DNA of 64,000 nt from Azospirillum oryzae (lineage in GTDB: Bacteria > Pseudomonadota > Alphaproteobacteria > Azospirillales > Azospirillaceae), in the NCBI RefSeq assembly GCF_008364795.1, contig NZ_VTTM01000002.1, positions 186,001 through 250,000 of the forward strand. The letters run 5' to 3'. A program made the translations under genes and the position numbers. Positions within the stretch are counted from its first letter, which is position 1; each line of letters opens with the position of its first letter. Positions 10,312 to 22,500 of this stretch are shown one piece after another. Under the pieces are notes generated by a model. It was not told where the DNA came from. It worked only from the letters and a program-made list of their open reading frames with translations, and searched no databases.

Positions 10312-12957
10312 TTAAGCCCCGACCTTGAACGGGTTCACCTGCCGGGCGGCGCGTTCGACCGCCTCGGCGGGGCCGGGGCGGCCCAGGTAATAGCCCTGGG
10401 CGACGTCGCAGCGCAGGGCGCGCAGGGCTTCCAGCGTTTCGGCGTCCTCCACGCCTTCCGCCACGGCGGTCAGGTTCAGGCTGTGGGCCATCTGGATGAC
10501 GGCGGCGGTGATCTTGGCGCTGTCGTGGTTGCTGGTGAGATCGGCGACGAAGCTGCGGTCGATCTTCAGCTTGTCCACCGCCAGACGGCCGATGTAGGAC
10601 AGGTTGGAATAGCCGGTGCCGAAATCGTCGATCGACACCTGCACGCCCATCGCCTTGATGCGGCGCAGATTGTCCATCACCAGATCGGTGTTCTGGATCA
10701 GCATCGATTCGGTCAGCTCCAGCTCCAGCAGAAGCGGGTCGAGCCCGCTGTCGGCCAGGGCCCGCGTCACCGTGGCGACGAGGTCGTTGCGCTGAAGCTG
10801 CAAAGCCGACAGGTTGACCGCCACCGACAGCGAAAGGCCGCGGGCATGCCAAGCCGCCGCCTGCCGGCAGGCCTCCGTCAGGACCCAGGCGCCGATGGGC
10901 ACGATCAGGCCGCTGTCCTCGGCGATCGGAATGAAGTCGCCGGGCGGGACCATGCCCTTTTCCGGGTGGTTCCAGCGCACGAGAGCCTCCGCGCCGGTCA
11001 CTGCACCGCTCTCCAGGCTGACCTGCGGTTGGTAATGGATCAGGAACTCCCCGCGGTCGAGCGCGCGGCGCAGGCCGCTGCGGGTGGACAGGTGGGCCAC
11101 CGCCTCGGCGTTCATCGCCTCGGCATAGAAGCGGTGGGTGTCGCGGCCGGCCGCCTTGGCGTGGTGGAGCGCGGTGTCGGCGTTCTTCAGCAGGGTGGCG
11201 AAGTCCTTGCCGTCGGCCGGGGCCAGCGCCACGCCCGACGACAGGGTGACCGTCAGCTCATGCCCGCCGACCTGGAAGGGCTCGGCCATCGCCTCGTGCA
11301 GGGAGGCGACGGCCTCCACCACCGAATCGATGTCGGGCTGCCCGGACAGCAGCAGGATGAACTCGTCGCCGCCGCCGCGGCTGACCGTGTCGGTGTCGCG
11401 CACCGCCGCCTTCAGCCGCTCCGCCACCGCGCGCAGCAGGGCGTCGCCGACGGCGTGGCCTAGGCTGTCGTTCACGGTCTTGAAGCGGTCGAGGCCGCAG
11501 GCGACCAGCGCCACCAGCCGGCCGTTGCGTTCCGACCGGGCCAGCGCCTGCTCGGTGCGGTCCTGCACCAGGACGCGGTTGGGCAGCAGCGTCAGCGCGT
11601 CGTGGCGCGACAGATACTCCATCCGCTCCTGCGCCGCCTTGCGTTCGGTGATGTCGCGGACGAGGACCAGCAGCCGGCGGTCGTTGCCGTCGATCACGGC
11701 GCGCCGCATGCTGACCTCCACCCAGAACAGCGCGCCATCGAGCCGGCGGGCGTGCCATTCGAACAGCTGCGGTTCGCCGTCGGCCGCCTTGCGGATGCGG
11801 GCCGCGGCGTCGTGCCGCGTGTAGGGCGGCACGCCGGAACTGATCATCGCGACGGTGAGGTCCGACAGCGACATGTTGCCGACCCGGTACATCTCCCGCA
11901 TCCTGCGGTTGACCTCCAGGATGGCGCCGCTGTCCAGGTCGTGGATGAAGATGGCGTCGGTGACGCTGTCGAAGATGGTGCGGACGCGCTCCTCGCTGGC
12001 GGTCAGGGCCGCGACCGCGGTGCGCAGGCTTTGCGTCTTGCTTTCCACCTGCCGGCGCAGCAGCAGCACCCACACCAGCGCGCCGAAGCCCAGCACCGCC
12101 AGTCCGCTCAGCAGCTTGAGCAGCAGGTCCATCATCTGGGGGCTGACGATGCCGGTGAGGCTGCGGCCGAGCCAGCGCTCCTCGACCGCCTTGCGCTCCT
12201 GCGGGGTGATGCGGGCGAAGCCGTCGGCGATCAGGCGGAACAGCGCCGTGTCGCCCTTGCGCACCGCCCAGTGCAGTTCGCCGGTATAGAGCGGATCGGT
12301 GTAGCGGAAGCGTCCCTGCACGCCGCGCTTGGTCATGTAGTAGCGGGCGGACGGGTCATCCATGCAGAAGACGCGGGTTTCCTGCTTTGCCGCGGCATCC
12401 ACCATCGCTTCGAAGCCGGAATAGCGCTGGAAGGCGGTGATGCCCTGGTCGGTCAGCCATTCGATGCAGAAATCGCCGTCCTTCACCCCGACCGTGAAGG
12501 CGCGCAGCGACTCCACCCCGGTGATGCCGCTGAGGTCGGCGCTGAACCAGATCGGCACGTCGACGCGGGCATAGGGCTTGGAGAAGTCGTAGATCAGGTC
12601 GCGGGCGTCATTGCGGAAGATCGTCTCGATGACGTCGGCGCCGCCGCTGTCCATGGTCTTGCGGGCAAGGCCCCAATCGAGCGGAAGCATGCGGACCGGG
12701 ATGCCGGTCTTCTGCGACCACAGCGTCCATATGTCCTTCACGATGCCGACATGGGCGCCGTCCGGGGTGCGGAAGCTGTAGGGCGGGTAAGTGTCGTCCA
12801 GCGTCACCCGGATTTCGGCGGGGCGCGGGCCGGCGTCCGGAGGCGCCGCAGCCGGTGCCGGCGTGCTGATCGCCGCCGCCGGGTCACCGGCCAGCAGGGA
12901 CAGCAGCAGGATGGCAAGCAACCGCATGGCGGCCCGGCGAGCCGCGGAGCGGATCAT
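10312..12957 (-). CDS. periplasmic-sensor GGDEF/EAL protein (cyclic-di-GMP turnover)
   Basis: 881 aa from the ATG at 12957 (a GTG or ATG further upstream is possible). Order: signal anchor (MRLLAILLLSLLAG), a type 3 periplasmic solute-binding domain (from IRVTLDDTYPPYSFRTPDG to about residue 260), a membrane helix (LLSGLAVLGFGALVWVLLL), a PAS domain (ERVRTIFDSVTDAIFIHDLD), GGDEF (motif SRGGGDEFILLL around residue 530) and EAL (GAEALVRWNHPEKG, DDFGTGYSNLSYIG). Both catalytic signatures look intact, so it may make or degrade cyclic-di-GMP in response to a small periplasmic ligand such as an amino acid. The ligand is not known. Confidence 0.92.
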   Translation of the reverse strand: MIRSAARRAAMRLLAILLLSLLAGDPAAAISTPAPAAAPPDAGPRPAEIRVTLDDTYPPYSFRTPDGAHVGIVKDIWTLWSQKTGIPVRMLPLDWGLARKTMDSGGADVIETIFRNDARDLIYDFSKPYARVDVPIWFSADLSGITGVESLRAFTVGVKDGDFCIEWLTDQGITAFQRYSGFEAMVDAAAKQETRVFCMDDPSARYYMTKRGVQGRFRYTDPLYTGELHWAVRKGDTALFRLIADGFARITPQERKAVEERWLGRSLTGIVSPQMMDLLLKLLSGLAVLGFGALVWVLLLRRQVESKTQSLRTAVAALTASEERVRTIFDSVTDAIFIHDLDSGAILEVNRRMREMYRVGNMSLSDLTVAMISSGVPPYTRHDAAARIRKAADGEPQLFEWHARRLDGALFWVEVSMRRAVIDGNDRRLLVLVRDITERKAAQERMEYLSRHDALTLLPNRVLVQDRTEQALARSERNGRLVALVACGLDRFKTVNDSLGHAVGDALLRAVAERLKAAVRDTDTVSRGGGDEFILLLSGQPDIDSVVEAVASLHEAMAEPFQVGGHELTVTLSSGVALAPADGKDFATLLKNADTALHHAKAAGRDTHRFYAEAMNAEAVAHLSTRSGLRRALDRGEFLIHYQPQVSLESGAVTGAEALVRWNHPEKGMVPPGDFIPIAEDSGLIVPIGAWVLTEACRQAAAWHARGLSLSVAVNLSALQLQRNDLVATVTRALADSGLDPLLLELELTESMLIQNTDLVMDNLRRIKAMGVQVSIDDFGTGYSNLSYIGRLAVDKLKIDRSFVADLTSNHDSAKITAAVIQMAHSLNLTAVAEGVEDAETLEALRALRCDVAQGYYLGRPGPAEAVERAARQVNPFKVGA

Positions 12958-13195
12958 GGCGGCGCACCGTCGGGAACGGTCGGCGGACAGCGCTTGGCGG
13001 ACATGGACATGGCCCTTGTCGAGGTCATGGACAGCGCAGGCGTGCGAGGCCTTCGCCATCTCACCGCCATCGCCAGCTTATCCAAGAGGGTAACCCGTTC
13101 GACGCGCTGCGGCAACGGGGGGTTCTCCCCACCCTGTGACAAGCTCCCGCAGTGAGCGAAATCACACCGGCGCCGGCGCGGGGCCGGCGGGAGAA

Positions 13196-13687
13196 TCAGG
13201 GGCTGCGGTCGGCGGGTGGCGGCCGGTTAGCGGCCTGACCGCCGGGTTGACTGCTGGGTTGACCGCCGGATTGATCATTGGCTTGGGCGCGCAGGGCGTC
13301 GCGGATTTCCTCCAGCAGCAACTCCTGGCGCGGCGGGGTCTTGGGGGCTTCCTTGTGCAGGACATGCAGGCGGTTGACCTGCCGGACGATCATGAACAGG
13401 GCGCCCGACACGATCAGGAAATTGATGCAGGCGTTGATGAAGCGGCCGTAATTGACGGTGGCCGCCCCCGCCTTCTCGGCAGCCTGGAGCGAGTCGTAAT
13501 GGCCGCCCGACAGGCTGACGAAGTAGTTCGAGAAATCGATGCCGCCCATGATCCAGCCGATCGGCGGCATCAGGATGTCCTTGACCAGAGAATTGACGAT
13601 TCCGGTGAAGGCGGCACCGATGATGATGCCGACGGCCAGCTCGACGACATTGCCGCGGCTGATGAATTTCTTGAATTCTTCGAACAT
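13196..13687 (-). CDS. mscL: large-conductance mechanosensitive channel
   Basis: 163 aa. MscL opens under membrane tension to release solutes during hypo-osmotic shock. The N-terminal amphipathic helix and TM1 are typical (MFEEFKKFISRGNVVELAVG, then IIIGAAFTGIVNSLVKDILMPP), followed by the periplasmic loop and TM2 (FINACINFLIVSGALFMIV). The C-terminal helix (RQELLLEEIRDALR) is followed by a Gly/Gln/Pro-rich tail longer than usual, in which GGQPSSQPGGQ reflects a short tandem repeat in the DNA at 13240-13275. It lies downstream of secA, separated by a palindromic repeat. Confidence 0.95.
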   Translation of the reverse strand: MFEEFKKFISRGNVVELAVGIIIGAAFTGIVNSLVKDILMPPIGWIMGGIDFSNYFVSLSGGHYDSLQAAEKAGAATVNYGRFINACINFLIVSGALFMIVRQVNRLHVLHKEAPKTPPRQELLLEEIRDALRAQANDQSGGQPSSQPGGQAANRPPPADRSP

Positions 13688-13772
13688 GGCGTCCCGTTTT
13701 TCCGTGGTCGTGGAAGGGAAACGGGATGGGGAGAGGTTGGTTTCAATGGGGCGTGGATGCTGACCTTTGCCC

Positions 13773-13885
13773 CCACCCTAACCCTCCCCCGCTGGGCGGG
13801 GGAGGGAATAACTCCCTCCCTTGCGAAGCGGGGGAGGGAAGGGGCCCGCGGCGAAGCCGTGGGAAGGGAGGGGGCACCGGCAGGC
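13773..13885. repeat. G/C-rich palindromic intergenic repeat, copy A
   Basis: Lies between the secA stop and the mscL start. It contains the perfect hairpin CCCTCCCCCGC-TGG-GCGGGGGAGGG and a segment GGGAAGGGGCCC..GGCG..AGCC.TGGGAAGGG that recurs at 33961-34000. It appears to be a member of a dispersed repeat family; a related start is seen at the window end. Confidence 0.65.
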
Positions 13886-13899
13886 ACCCCACACCCCCC

Positions 13900-16635
<2,736 letters not shown>

Positions 16636-17052
16636 GAAAACCTCGGGAGTAAAGCGGAATGTGGGCCAGCCTATCGACGGGTCTCACATAGGACTATGGC
16701 AAGGCCCTGTCAACGAGACCGGGCCGGCGGGGGCTCCGTTGCGGCATTTGCGCAGGCGGCCGGGGCAGGGGAGAAGCCGGGGGATGCCATGACCGTTTCA
16801 TGAATTCGCGTCCAGAAAGCGCCGCGGCGGTTGGCTGCGACCGGCGGGGGCTGGTATCCCCTTGCGCTGGCACATGAGCTATAGGGCGGTAGCCACGGGG
16901 ACCCTTGCCCCGCGCGGCTTAGCCATGCTTAATCCCCTGCGGAATCGGGCGCGGAGCGGCGGATGGCTCCGATGCCGCAGACCATGCGAAACGGGCGCCG
17001 GTCCACCGGCCGCCCATTTGTGAAGCATCCGCCGGAAGGAAACAGACACGCC
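16636..17052. other. 417-bp divergent gap between secA and the parvulin gene
   Basis: No gene, RNA or strong hairpin is seen. It should contain the promoters of both divergent genes; I could not assign convincing -35/-10 boxes. Open frames here are continuations of antisense frames from secA. Confidence 0.4.
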
Positions 17053-18021
17053 ATGGTTCAACGAGTGTTCCGCACCGCGCTCCTGTCGGTTGCCGCCTGT
17101 GGCATCGCGCTGGCCGCCCACGCCCAGACGCCTGCTCCGCAGACGCCGGCGCCCGCCACTCCCGCTCCGGCCGCTTCGGCTCCGGCCGCTCCGGCCGATC
17201 CGGTGGTCGCCCGCGTCAATGGCGAGGAGCTGCACAAGTCGGACGTCACCCGCATGGTCTCGCAGCTGCCGCCGCAGGTGCAGCAGATGCCGATCGAGAT
17301 GATCTATCCGGCGGTGATCGACCAGCTGGTCAGCGGCAAGCTGGTTTCCTCGGCCGGCTACAAGGCCGGTCTGGCCGATTCGGCCGAGGTGAAGGACGAG
17401 ATCAAGCGCGCCGAGGAGCGCGCGGTCCAGCGCGCCTTCATCCAGAAGGAGATCAAGGCCCGCGTGACGCCCGAGGCGCTGAACAAGGCCTATCAGGATT
17501 ACCTGAAGGAGAACCCGGCGCAGGAGGAGGTCAAGGCCGCCCACATCCTGGTCGAGAAGGAAGACGAGGCCAAGGCCATCATCGCCCAGCTGAAGAAGGG
17601 CGGCGATTTCGCCAAGCTGGCCAAGGAGAAGTCCAAGGACGCCGCCGCGGCGGCCCAGGGCGGCGACCTCGGCTATTTCACCAAGGACGCGATGGTCGAG
17701 CCCTTCGCCAACGCCGCCTTCGCCATGAAGCCGGGCGAGGTCAGCAAGGAGCCGGTCAAGACCCAGTTCGGCTGGCACATCATCAAGGTCGAGGACAAGC
17801 GGACCCAGCCGCAGCCGACGCTTGAGGAAGTGAAGCCGCAGCTGGAGCAGGCGCTGTCGAAGGACATCGTCACCGCCCTGGTCGAAGAGCTGCGCGGCAA
17901 GGCGAAGATCGAGACCTTCCAGATCGACGGCTCGCCGATGCCGAAGGAAGAGCCGGCCGCCGCCCCGGCGACCCCGGCCCCGGCCGCTCCCGCCACTCCG
18001 GCGGAGCCGGCGAAGAAGTAA
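17053..18021 (+). CDS. periplasmic parvulin-type peptidyl-prolyl isomerase
   Basis: 322 aa from the ATG at 17053, which follows CGGAAGGAAACAG. Signal peptide (TALLSVAACGIALAAHAQ), an Ala/Pro linker, a SurA-like N-terminal chaperone helix bundle, then the PpiC/rotamase domain (AAHILVEKEDEAKAIIAQLK, GGDLGYFTKDAMVEPF, VKTQFGWHIIKVED). The C-terminal tail is again Ala/Pro-rich. It isomerises X-Pro bonds and helps fold exported proteins; members of this family in other bacteria include PpiD-, PrsA- and CBF2-like proteins. It is followed by argJ 83 bp downstream, so the two may be cotranscribed though unrelated in function. Confidence 0.93.
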   Translation: MVQRVFRTALLSVAACGIALAAHAQTPAPQTPAPATPAPAASAPAAPADPVVARVNGEELHKSDVTRMVSQLPPQVQQMPIEMIYPAVIDQLVSGKLVSSAGYKAGLADSAEVKDEIKRAEERAVQRAFIQKEIKARVTPEALNKAYQDYLKENPAQEEVKAAHILVEKEDEAKAIIAQLKKGGDFAKLAKEKSKDAAAAAQGGDLGYFTKDAMVEPFANAAFAMKPGEVSKEPVKTQFGWHIIKVEDKRTQPQPTLEEVKPQLEQALSKDIVTALVEELRGKAKIETFQIDGSPMPKEEPAAAPATPAPAAPATPAEPAKK

Positions 18022-18104
18022 GGAAGACGGTAAGGGGGTGGGGGTTCGCCACCACCCCCACCACCCACACGCCACCACCACTCCCCACCACGGGAATTTC
18101 CTTC

Positions 18105-19343
18105 ATGGCCACGACCCTCTCCCCCTTGGCTCCCGCAAGTTTCCCGACGCTGCCGCCCATCGCGGGCGTGCGCATCGCCACGGCGAACAGCGGCATCCGA
18201 TACAAGGGCCGCGACGATCTGCTGCTGGCCGTGCTGGATCCCGGCACCGCTGTGGCTGGCGTGCTGACCCGGTCGCTGACCTGCTCGGCCCCGGTGATCT
18301 GGTGCCGCGACAGCCTGCCCAAGGGGTCGGCCCGCGCCGTGGTGGTGAATGCCGGCAACGCCAACGCCTTCACCGGCAAGGCGGGCGACGCCACCGTGCA
18401 GGCGACCGTCACCGCCGCCGCCGAACTGGCAGGCTGCGCCCCCGACGAGGTCTATATCGCGTCGACCGGCGTGATCGGCATCCCTCTGGCCGCCGACGCC
18501 ATCGGCAAGTGCCTGGCGCCGATGGCCCCGAATCTCAAAGCCGATTCGGCCGCGTGGGAGAAGGCCGCCCGCGCCATCATGACCACCGACACCTTCCCGA
18601 AGGGTTCGGTGCGCACCGCCAAAATCGGCGGAACGACGGTGACCATCGCCGGCTTCGCCAAGGGCTCCGGCATGATCGCGCCGGACATGGCGACGATGCT
18701 GGGCTTCGTCTTCACCGACGCCGCCATCGCCGCCTCCGCTCTGCAGGACATGCTGTCGGAATTCACCGAGCGCACCTTCAACGCCGTCACGGTCGACGGC
18801 GACACCTCGACCAGCGACACGTTGCTGCTGTTCGCCACCGGCAAGGCCGGCAACGCCCCGGTGTCGAGCGCCGACGCCGCCGAGTTGGCGGAGTTCCGCG
18901 CCGCGCTGGAAGAGCTGCTGCTCGATCTGGCGCTGCAGGTGGTGCGTGACGGCGAGGGGGCGACCAAGTTCATCGCCATCACCGTGCGCGGTGCCGACAG
19001 CGACGCCGCCGCCAAGCGGATCGGCATGACGGTGGCGAACTCGCCGCTGGTCAAGACCGCCGTCGCCGGCGAGGACGCCAACTGGGGCCGCATCGTCGCC
19101 GCCATCGGCCGGGCCGGCGAGCGCGCCGACCGCGACCTGATCAAGATCACCGTCGGCGGCACCCTGATCTGCGCCGACGGGATGGAAGTCCCCGGCTACG
19201 ACGAGACCCCGGTCGCCAATCACATGAAGGGCAAGGAGATCGACATCGACATCGACCTCGGCCTGGGCAAGGGGACGGCGAAGGTGTGGACCTGCGACCT
19301 GACGCACGGCTACATCGACATCAACGGCAGCTATCGGAGCTGA
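18105..19343 (+). CDS. argJ: bifunctional glutamate N-acetyltransferase / amino-acid acetyltransferase
   Basis: 412 aa. ArgJ transfers acetyl groups from N-acetylornithine to glutamate in arginine synthesis. The precursor cleaves itself before a threonine in the motif GSGMIAPDMATMLGF (near residue 198), giving alpha and beta chains; that motif is intact. The N-terminal half has AVVVNAGNANAFTGKAG and the C-terminal half KTAVAGEDANWGRIVAAIGR, both family hallmarks. mutT follows 19 bp downstream on the same strand, so the pair probably forms one transcript. Confidence 0.97.
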   Translation: MATTLSPLAPASFPTLPPIAGVRIATANSGIRYKGRDDLLLAVLDPGTAVAGVLTRSLTCSAPVIWCRDSLPKGSARAVVVNAGNANAFTGKAGDATVQATVTAAAELAGCAPDEVYIASTGVIGIPLAADAIGKCLAPMAPNLKADSAAWEKAARAIMTTDTFPKGSVRTAKIGGTTVTIAGFAKGSGMIAPDMATMLGFVFTDAAIAASALQDMLSEFTERTFNAVTVDGDTSTSDTLLLFATGKAGNAPVSSADAAELAEFRAALEELLLDLALQVVRDGEGATKFIAITVRGADSDAAAKRIGMTVANSPLVKTAVAGEDANWGRIVAAIGRAGERADRDLIKITVGGTLICADGMEVPGYDETPVANHMKGKEIDIDIDLGLGKGTAKVWTCDLTHGYIDINGSYRS

Positions 19344-19362
19344 CGGTCAACGGAGCCGAGTG

Positions 19363-19806
19363 ATGACCGCCTGTTTCGATCCCAACTCCACCCCCGCCCG
19401 CGGCTCGCTGCCGGTGCTGATGGTGGTCGCGGTGGCGCTCGTCGATGCCGACGGGCGGGTGCTGCTGGCCCAGCGCCCCCCCGGCAAGTCGCTGGCCGGC
19501 TTATGGGAATTTCCCGGCGGCAAGGTCGATGCCGGGGAAACGCCGGAAGCGGCGCTGGTGCGCGAGCTGAAGGAGGAGTTGGGCATCGACACGGCGGCCA
19601 GCTGCCTCGCGCCCTTCACCTTCGCCTCGCACAGCTATGAGAGCTTCCACCTGCTGATGCCGCTCTATGTCTGCCGGGTGTGGGAGGGCGACGTGATGCC
19701 GCAAGAGGGGCAGAAGCTCGCCTGGGTCTACCCGAACCGGATGGGCGATTACCCGATGCCGCCGGCCGACGTGCCGCTGGTGGCGATGCTGCGGGATTTG
19801 CTGTAG
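19363..19806 (+). CDS. mutT: 8-oxo-dGTP diphosphatase, NUDIX family
   Basis: 147 aa. MutT hydrolyses oxidised guanine nucleotides so that they are not built into DNA. The NUDIX box is GGKVDAGETPEAALVRELKEEL, with its first glycine at about residue 50, matching GX5EX7REUXEEXGU. The N-terminus (VAVALVDADGRVLLAQRPPG) and the site LAGLWEFPGGK are typical of MutT. I chose the ATG at 19363, behind CGGAG; a GTG one codon earlier is equally possible. It follows argJ closely; in alphaproteobacteria argJ and mutT are often neighbours. Confidence 0.93.
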   Translation: MTACFDPNSTPARGSLPVLMVVAVALVDADGRVLLAQRPPGKSLAGLWEFPGGKVDAGETPEAALVRELKEELGIDTAASCLAPFTFASHSYESFHLLMPLYVCRVWEGDVMPQEGQKLAWVYPNRMGDYPMPPADVPLVAMLRDLL

Positions 19807-19839
19807 GGGCCAATTCGCAGCATTGCCCAATACCGCGCG

Positions 19840-19868
19840 TTGAAAATCGGGCCGCGCGGCTGTATATT
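19840..19868 (+). promoter_or_regulatory. near-consensus sigma70-type promoter for the 19874-20050 RNA
   Basis: TTGAAA at 19840-19845 and TATATT at 19863-19868 are separated by exactly 17 bp; each hexamer matches consensus in 5 of 6 bases. Transcription would start near 19874. It begins 34 bp after the mutT stop and no protein-coding gene follows for 390 bp. Confidence 0.6.
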
Positions 19869-19873
19869 TTTCG

Positions 19874-20050
19874 GAGGTGGCCGGCGGGTGCTGCTACACC
19901 CGCCGGCACGCTCCCGGTGCTTAGCGACGGATCAGACGGATTTCTATCCGCCATCGCCGCCACTGGAGCACCAGGAAGAAGGGCATCTTCTTCATGCCAC
20001 CTTCCTCTCTGAAACGGCGGATGGCCTATTCCATCCGCCGTTTTCAGTTT
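19874..20050 (+). ncRNA. candidate structured small RNA (about 175 nt)
   Basis: The segment between the promoter and the terminator folds as follows by hand: a closing stem 19873-19880 with 19997-20004 (7 pairs plus one G-U), a perfect 10-bp hairpin 19881-19890/19897-19906 with loop CTGCTA, a compound hairpin (19916-19921/19967-19972, 19924-19930/19951-19957 with one mismatch, 19937-19941/19946-19950), and a 7-bp hairpin 19975-19981/19987-19993. A CU-rich single strand CCTTCCTCTC (20000-20009) and the terminator follow. It resembles no RNA family I can name. Alternatives are a long mutT 3'UTR or a small minus-strand ORF (19921-19995). Confidence 0.55.
20009..20050 (+). terminator. intrinsic terminator of the candidate small RNA
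   Basis: CTGAAACGGCGGATGG (20009-20024) pairs with CCATCCGCCGTTTTCAG (20031-20047) across a CTATT-type loop; the stem is followed on the plus strand by TTTTCAGTTT. It lies 184 bp before recQ and could also end mutT transcripts. Confidence 0.75.
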
Positions 20051-20233
20051 ACACGCGGACGATGAGCGGGCGCTACCTTTTCACACCAATGTGTGGTGGT
20101 GCCAACGGCTGTCCGACCTTTGTTCCCAGGCGTGATCCTTTGCGGCTTTGCCCCGGGGGCGATCTGTGCGACATGATGGGGCGTTGAGACGACAAGCCGG
20201 ATCTCCGGCACCACTTTCCTGAACCGCATCGGC

Positions 20234-22150
20234 GTGGATTCGTTGTTTTCCTACAGCAACCCGGGTGCGTCGGACGATGCCCCCGGTCAACGGCCGGCCA
20301 CGGCGCTCGACGCGCTGCGGACGGTGTTCGGCTACGACTCCTTCCGCGGCCAGCAGGCCGACATCATCGACCATGTGGTGCGCGGTGGCGACGCGCTGGT
20401 GCTGATGCCGACCGGCGGCGGCAAGTCGCTGTGCTACCAGATCCCGGCACTGGTGCGCGACGGCGTGACGGTGGTGGTCTCACCGCTGATCGCCCTGATG
20501 CGCGATCAAGTGACGGCGCTGCGGGAGCTTGGCGTGCGCGCCGCCTTCCTCAACTCCTCCCTCGGGCCGGCGGAGGCGCGGGAGGTGGAGCGGGCCATGG
20601 TGCAGGGCGAGATCGACCTCGTCTATGTCGCGCCGGAACGGCTGGTGACGCCGCGCTTCCTCGATCTGCTCGACCGCACCAGGCTGGCGCTGTTTGCGCT
20701 GGACGAGGCGCATTGCGTGTCGCAGTGGGGGCATGATTTCCGCCCCGAGTATCTGCAGCTGTCGATCCTGCACGAACGCCACCCGATGGTGCCGCGCATC
20801 GCGCTGACCGCGACGGCCGACGTGCAGACCCGCGCCGAGATCAAGGACAAGCTGGGGCTGACCGACGCCCGCGTCTTCCTGTCCAGCTTCGATCGGCCAA
20901 ACATCACATATCGCGTGGTGCCGAAGAAGAGCGAGCGCCAGCAGATGCTGGCCTTCCTGCGCGAGAACCACCCGGAAGACGCCGGTATCATCTATTGCAT
21001 GTCGCGCAACAAGGTGGAGGATGTCGCGGCCTGGCTGAACAGCCAAGGCCGCGAGGCTCTGCCCTACCATGCCGGGCTGCCCGCCGAGGTGCGCGAGGCC
21101 AACCAGGACCGCTTCATCAAGAGCGAGGGTCTGGTGATGGTCGCCACGGTGGCCTTCGGCATGGGCATCGATAAGCCGAACGTCCGCTTCGTCTGCCACC
21201 TCGACCCGCCCAAGAGCCTGGAAGCCTATTACCAGGAGACCGGCCGCGCCGGCCGCGACGGCCTGCCCGCCAATGCCTGGATGGCCTACGGCATGGCCGA
21301 CGTGGTGATGCTGCGCCAGATGCTGGAGCAGTCGGAAGCCGGCGACAGCCACCGCCGGGTGGAGCGCGGCAAGCTGGAGGCCCTGCTCGGCTTCTGCGAG
21401 ACGCCGGACTGCCGCCGTCAGGTGCTGCTGAACTATTTCAACGAGACGCTGCCGGAGCCCTGCGGCAACTGCGACACCTGCCTGGACCCGGTCGAGACCT
21501 GGGACGGCACCATCGCCGCGCAGAAGGCATTGTCGGCGGTCTACCGCACCGGTCAGCGTTACGGTGCCGGTCACCTGATCGACGTGCTGGTCGGCAATGC
21601 CACCGAGAAGGTGGTGCAGCAGAACCATGACCAGCTGAAGACCTTCGCCGTCGGCAAGGATTTGACCAAGGTCGAATGGCAGTCGGTCTACCGCCAGCTG
21701 GTGGCGACCGGACTGTTGACCGTCGATCTGGAGGGCTATGGCGGCTTCCGCCTGACCGATGCCGGGGTCGCCGTCATCAAGGGGCAGCGGGTGGTGAAGC
21801 TGCGCAAGGACCCGGTGCTGGAGCGCCGCCGCGGCGTCCATGACGCGCTGCGCCGCCACACCGCGCGGGGTGGAAGCTTGAGCGGGGAGGGCGTGTCGCG
21901 CTCGGGCGCCCGCGGTGCGTTGTCGGCGGCCGACGATGCGCTGTGGCACGCGCTGAAGGACTGCCGGACGGCGCTGGCCAAGGCGCAGAGCGTGCCGCCC
22001 TACGTGATCTTCCACGACAGCACGCTGTTGGAAATGGTGGCCCAGCGCCCGCGCGACCACGCCGCCTTCGCCCATCTGCCGGGGGTCGGCGGACGTAAGC
22101 TGGAACGCTACGCCGACGCCTTCCTGGAGGTGATCCGGCAGCACGGATGA
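20234..22150 (+). CDS. recQ: ATP-dependent DNA helicase RecQ
   Basis: 638 aa. A 3'-5' superfamily 2 helicase for recombination and replication-fork repair. Walker A is [12 protein letters not shown], the DExH box [20 protein letters not shown], and motif [13 protein letters not shown]. The RQC zinc site is formed by cysteines in CETPDCRRQ and CGNCDTC, followed by the winged helix and a C-terminal HRDC domain ending [18 protein letters not shown]. The start is a GTG at 20234; no good ribosome site is seen there, so the true start could be somewhat further in, but all domains are covered. Confidence 0.95.
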   Translation: MDSLFSYSNPGASDDAPGQRPATALDALRTVFGYDSFRGQQADIIDHVVRGGDALVLMPTGGGKSLCYQIPALVRDGVTVVVSPLIALMRDQVTALRELGVRAAFLNSSLGPAEAREVERAMVQGEIDLVYVAPERLVTPRFLDLLDRTRLALFALDEAHCVSQWGHDFRPEYLQLSILHERHPMVPRIALTATADVQTRAEIKDKLGLTDARVFLSSFDRPNITYRVVPKKSERQQMLAFLRENHPEDAGIIYCMSRNKVEDVAAWLNSQGREALPYHAGLPAEVREANQDRFIKSEGLVMVATVAFGMGIDKPNVRFVCHLDPPKSLEAYYQETGRAGRDGLPANAWMAYGMADVVMLRQMLEQSEAGDSHRRVERGKLEALLGFCETPDCRRQVLLNYFNETLPEPCGNCDTCLDPVETWDGTIAAQKALSAVYRTGQRYGAGHLIDVLVGNATEKVVQQNHDQLKTFAVGKDLTKVEWQSVYRQLVATGLLTVDLEGYGGFRLTDAGVAVIKGQRVVKLRKDPVLERRRGVHDALRRHTARGGSLSGEGVSRSGARGALSAADDALWHALKDCRTALAKAQSVPPYVIFHDSTLLEMVAQRPRDHAAFAHLPGVGGRKLERYADAFLEVIRQHG

Positions 22151-22209
22151 GGCTTTCGGGCGCATGGCAGGCTTGAGGAGGAGCGGCCGATTTTTCCGAA
22201 ATTCACCGC

Positions 22210-22238
22210 TTGCATCTCGCGAAGCACCTCGCTATGTT
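22210..22238 (+). promoter_or_regulatory. promoter of tRNA-Thr
   Basis: TTGCAT (22210-22215) and TATGTT (22233-22238) with a 17-bp spacer. Transcription would start near 22245, nine bases before the mature tRNA. Confidence 0.55.
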
Positions 22239-22253
22239 CCGCGCCACAACGAC

Positions 22254-22328
<75 letters not shown>

Positions 22329-22500
22329 GTTTCTTCAAGGGCTCGGCAAGCAATTGCCGGGCCCTTGATCGTTTCAGGGCTGTTCCGGCGTCGTCCGTTG
22401 CGGCGATGGTCAATCGAGTGCTTGGCCGCCGCCATAAACAACTCGGGCGCCGCATCTCCCGACACGGCGCCCGCTACTCAGCCGAAACTATCCCCCGCCC

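Noticed and set aside
20234..22150. Possible link of recQ to the upstream structured RNA as a riboswitch
   Set aside because: A terminator and a 184-bp gap separate them and no antiterminator pairing into recQ was seen; an independent RNA is simpler.
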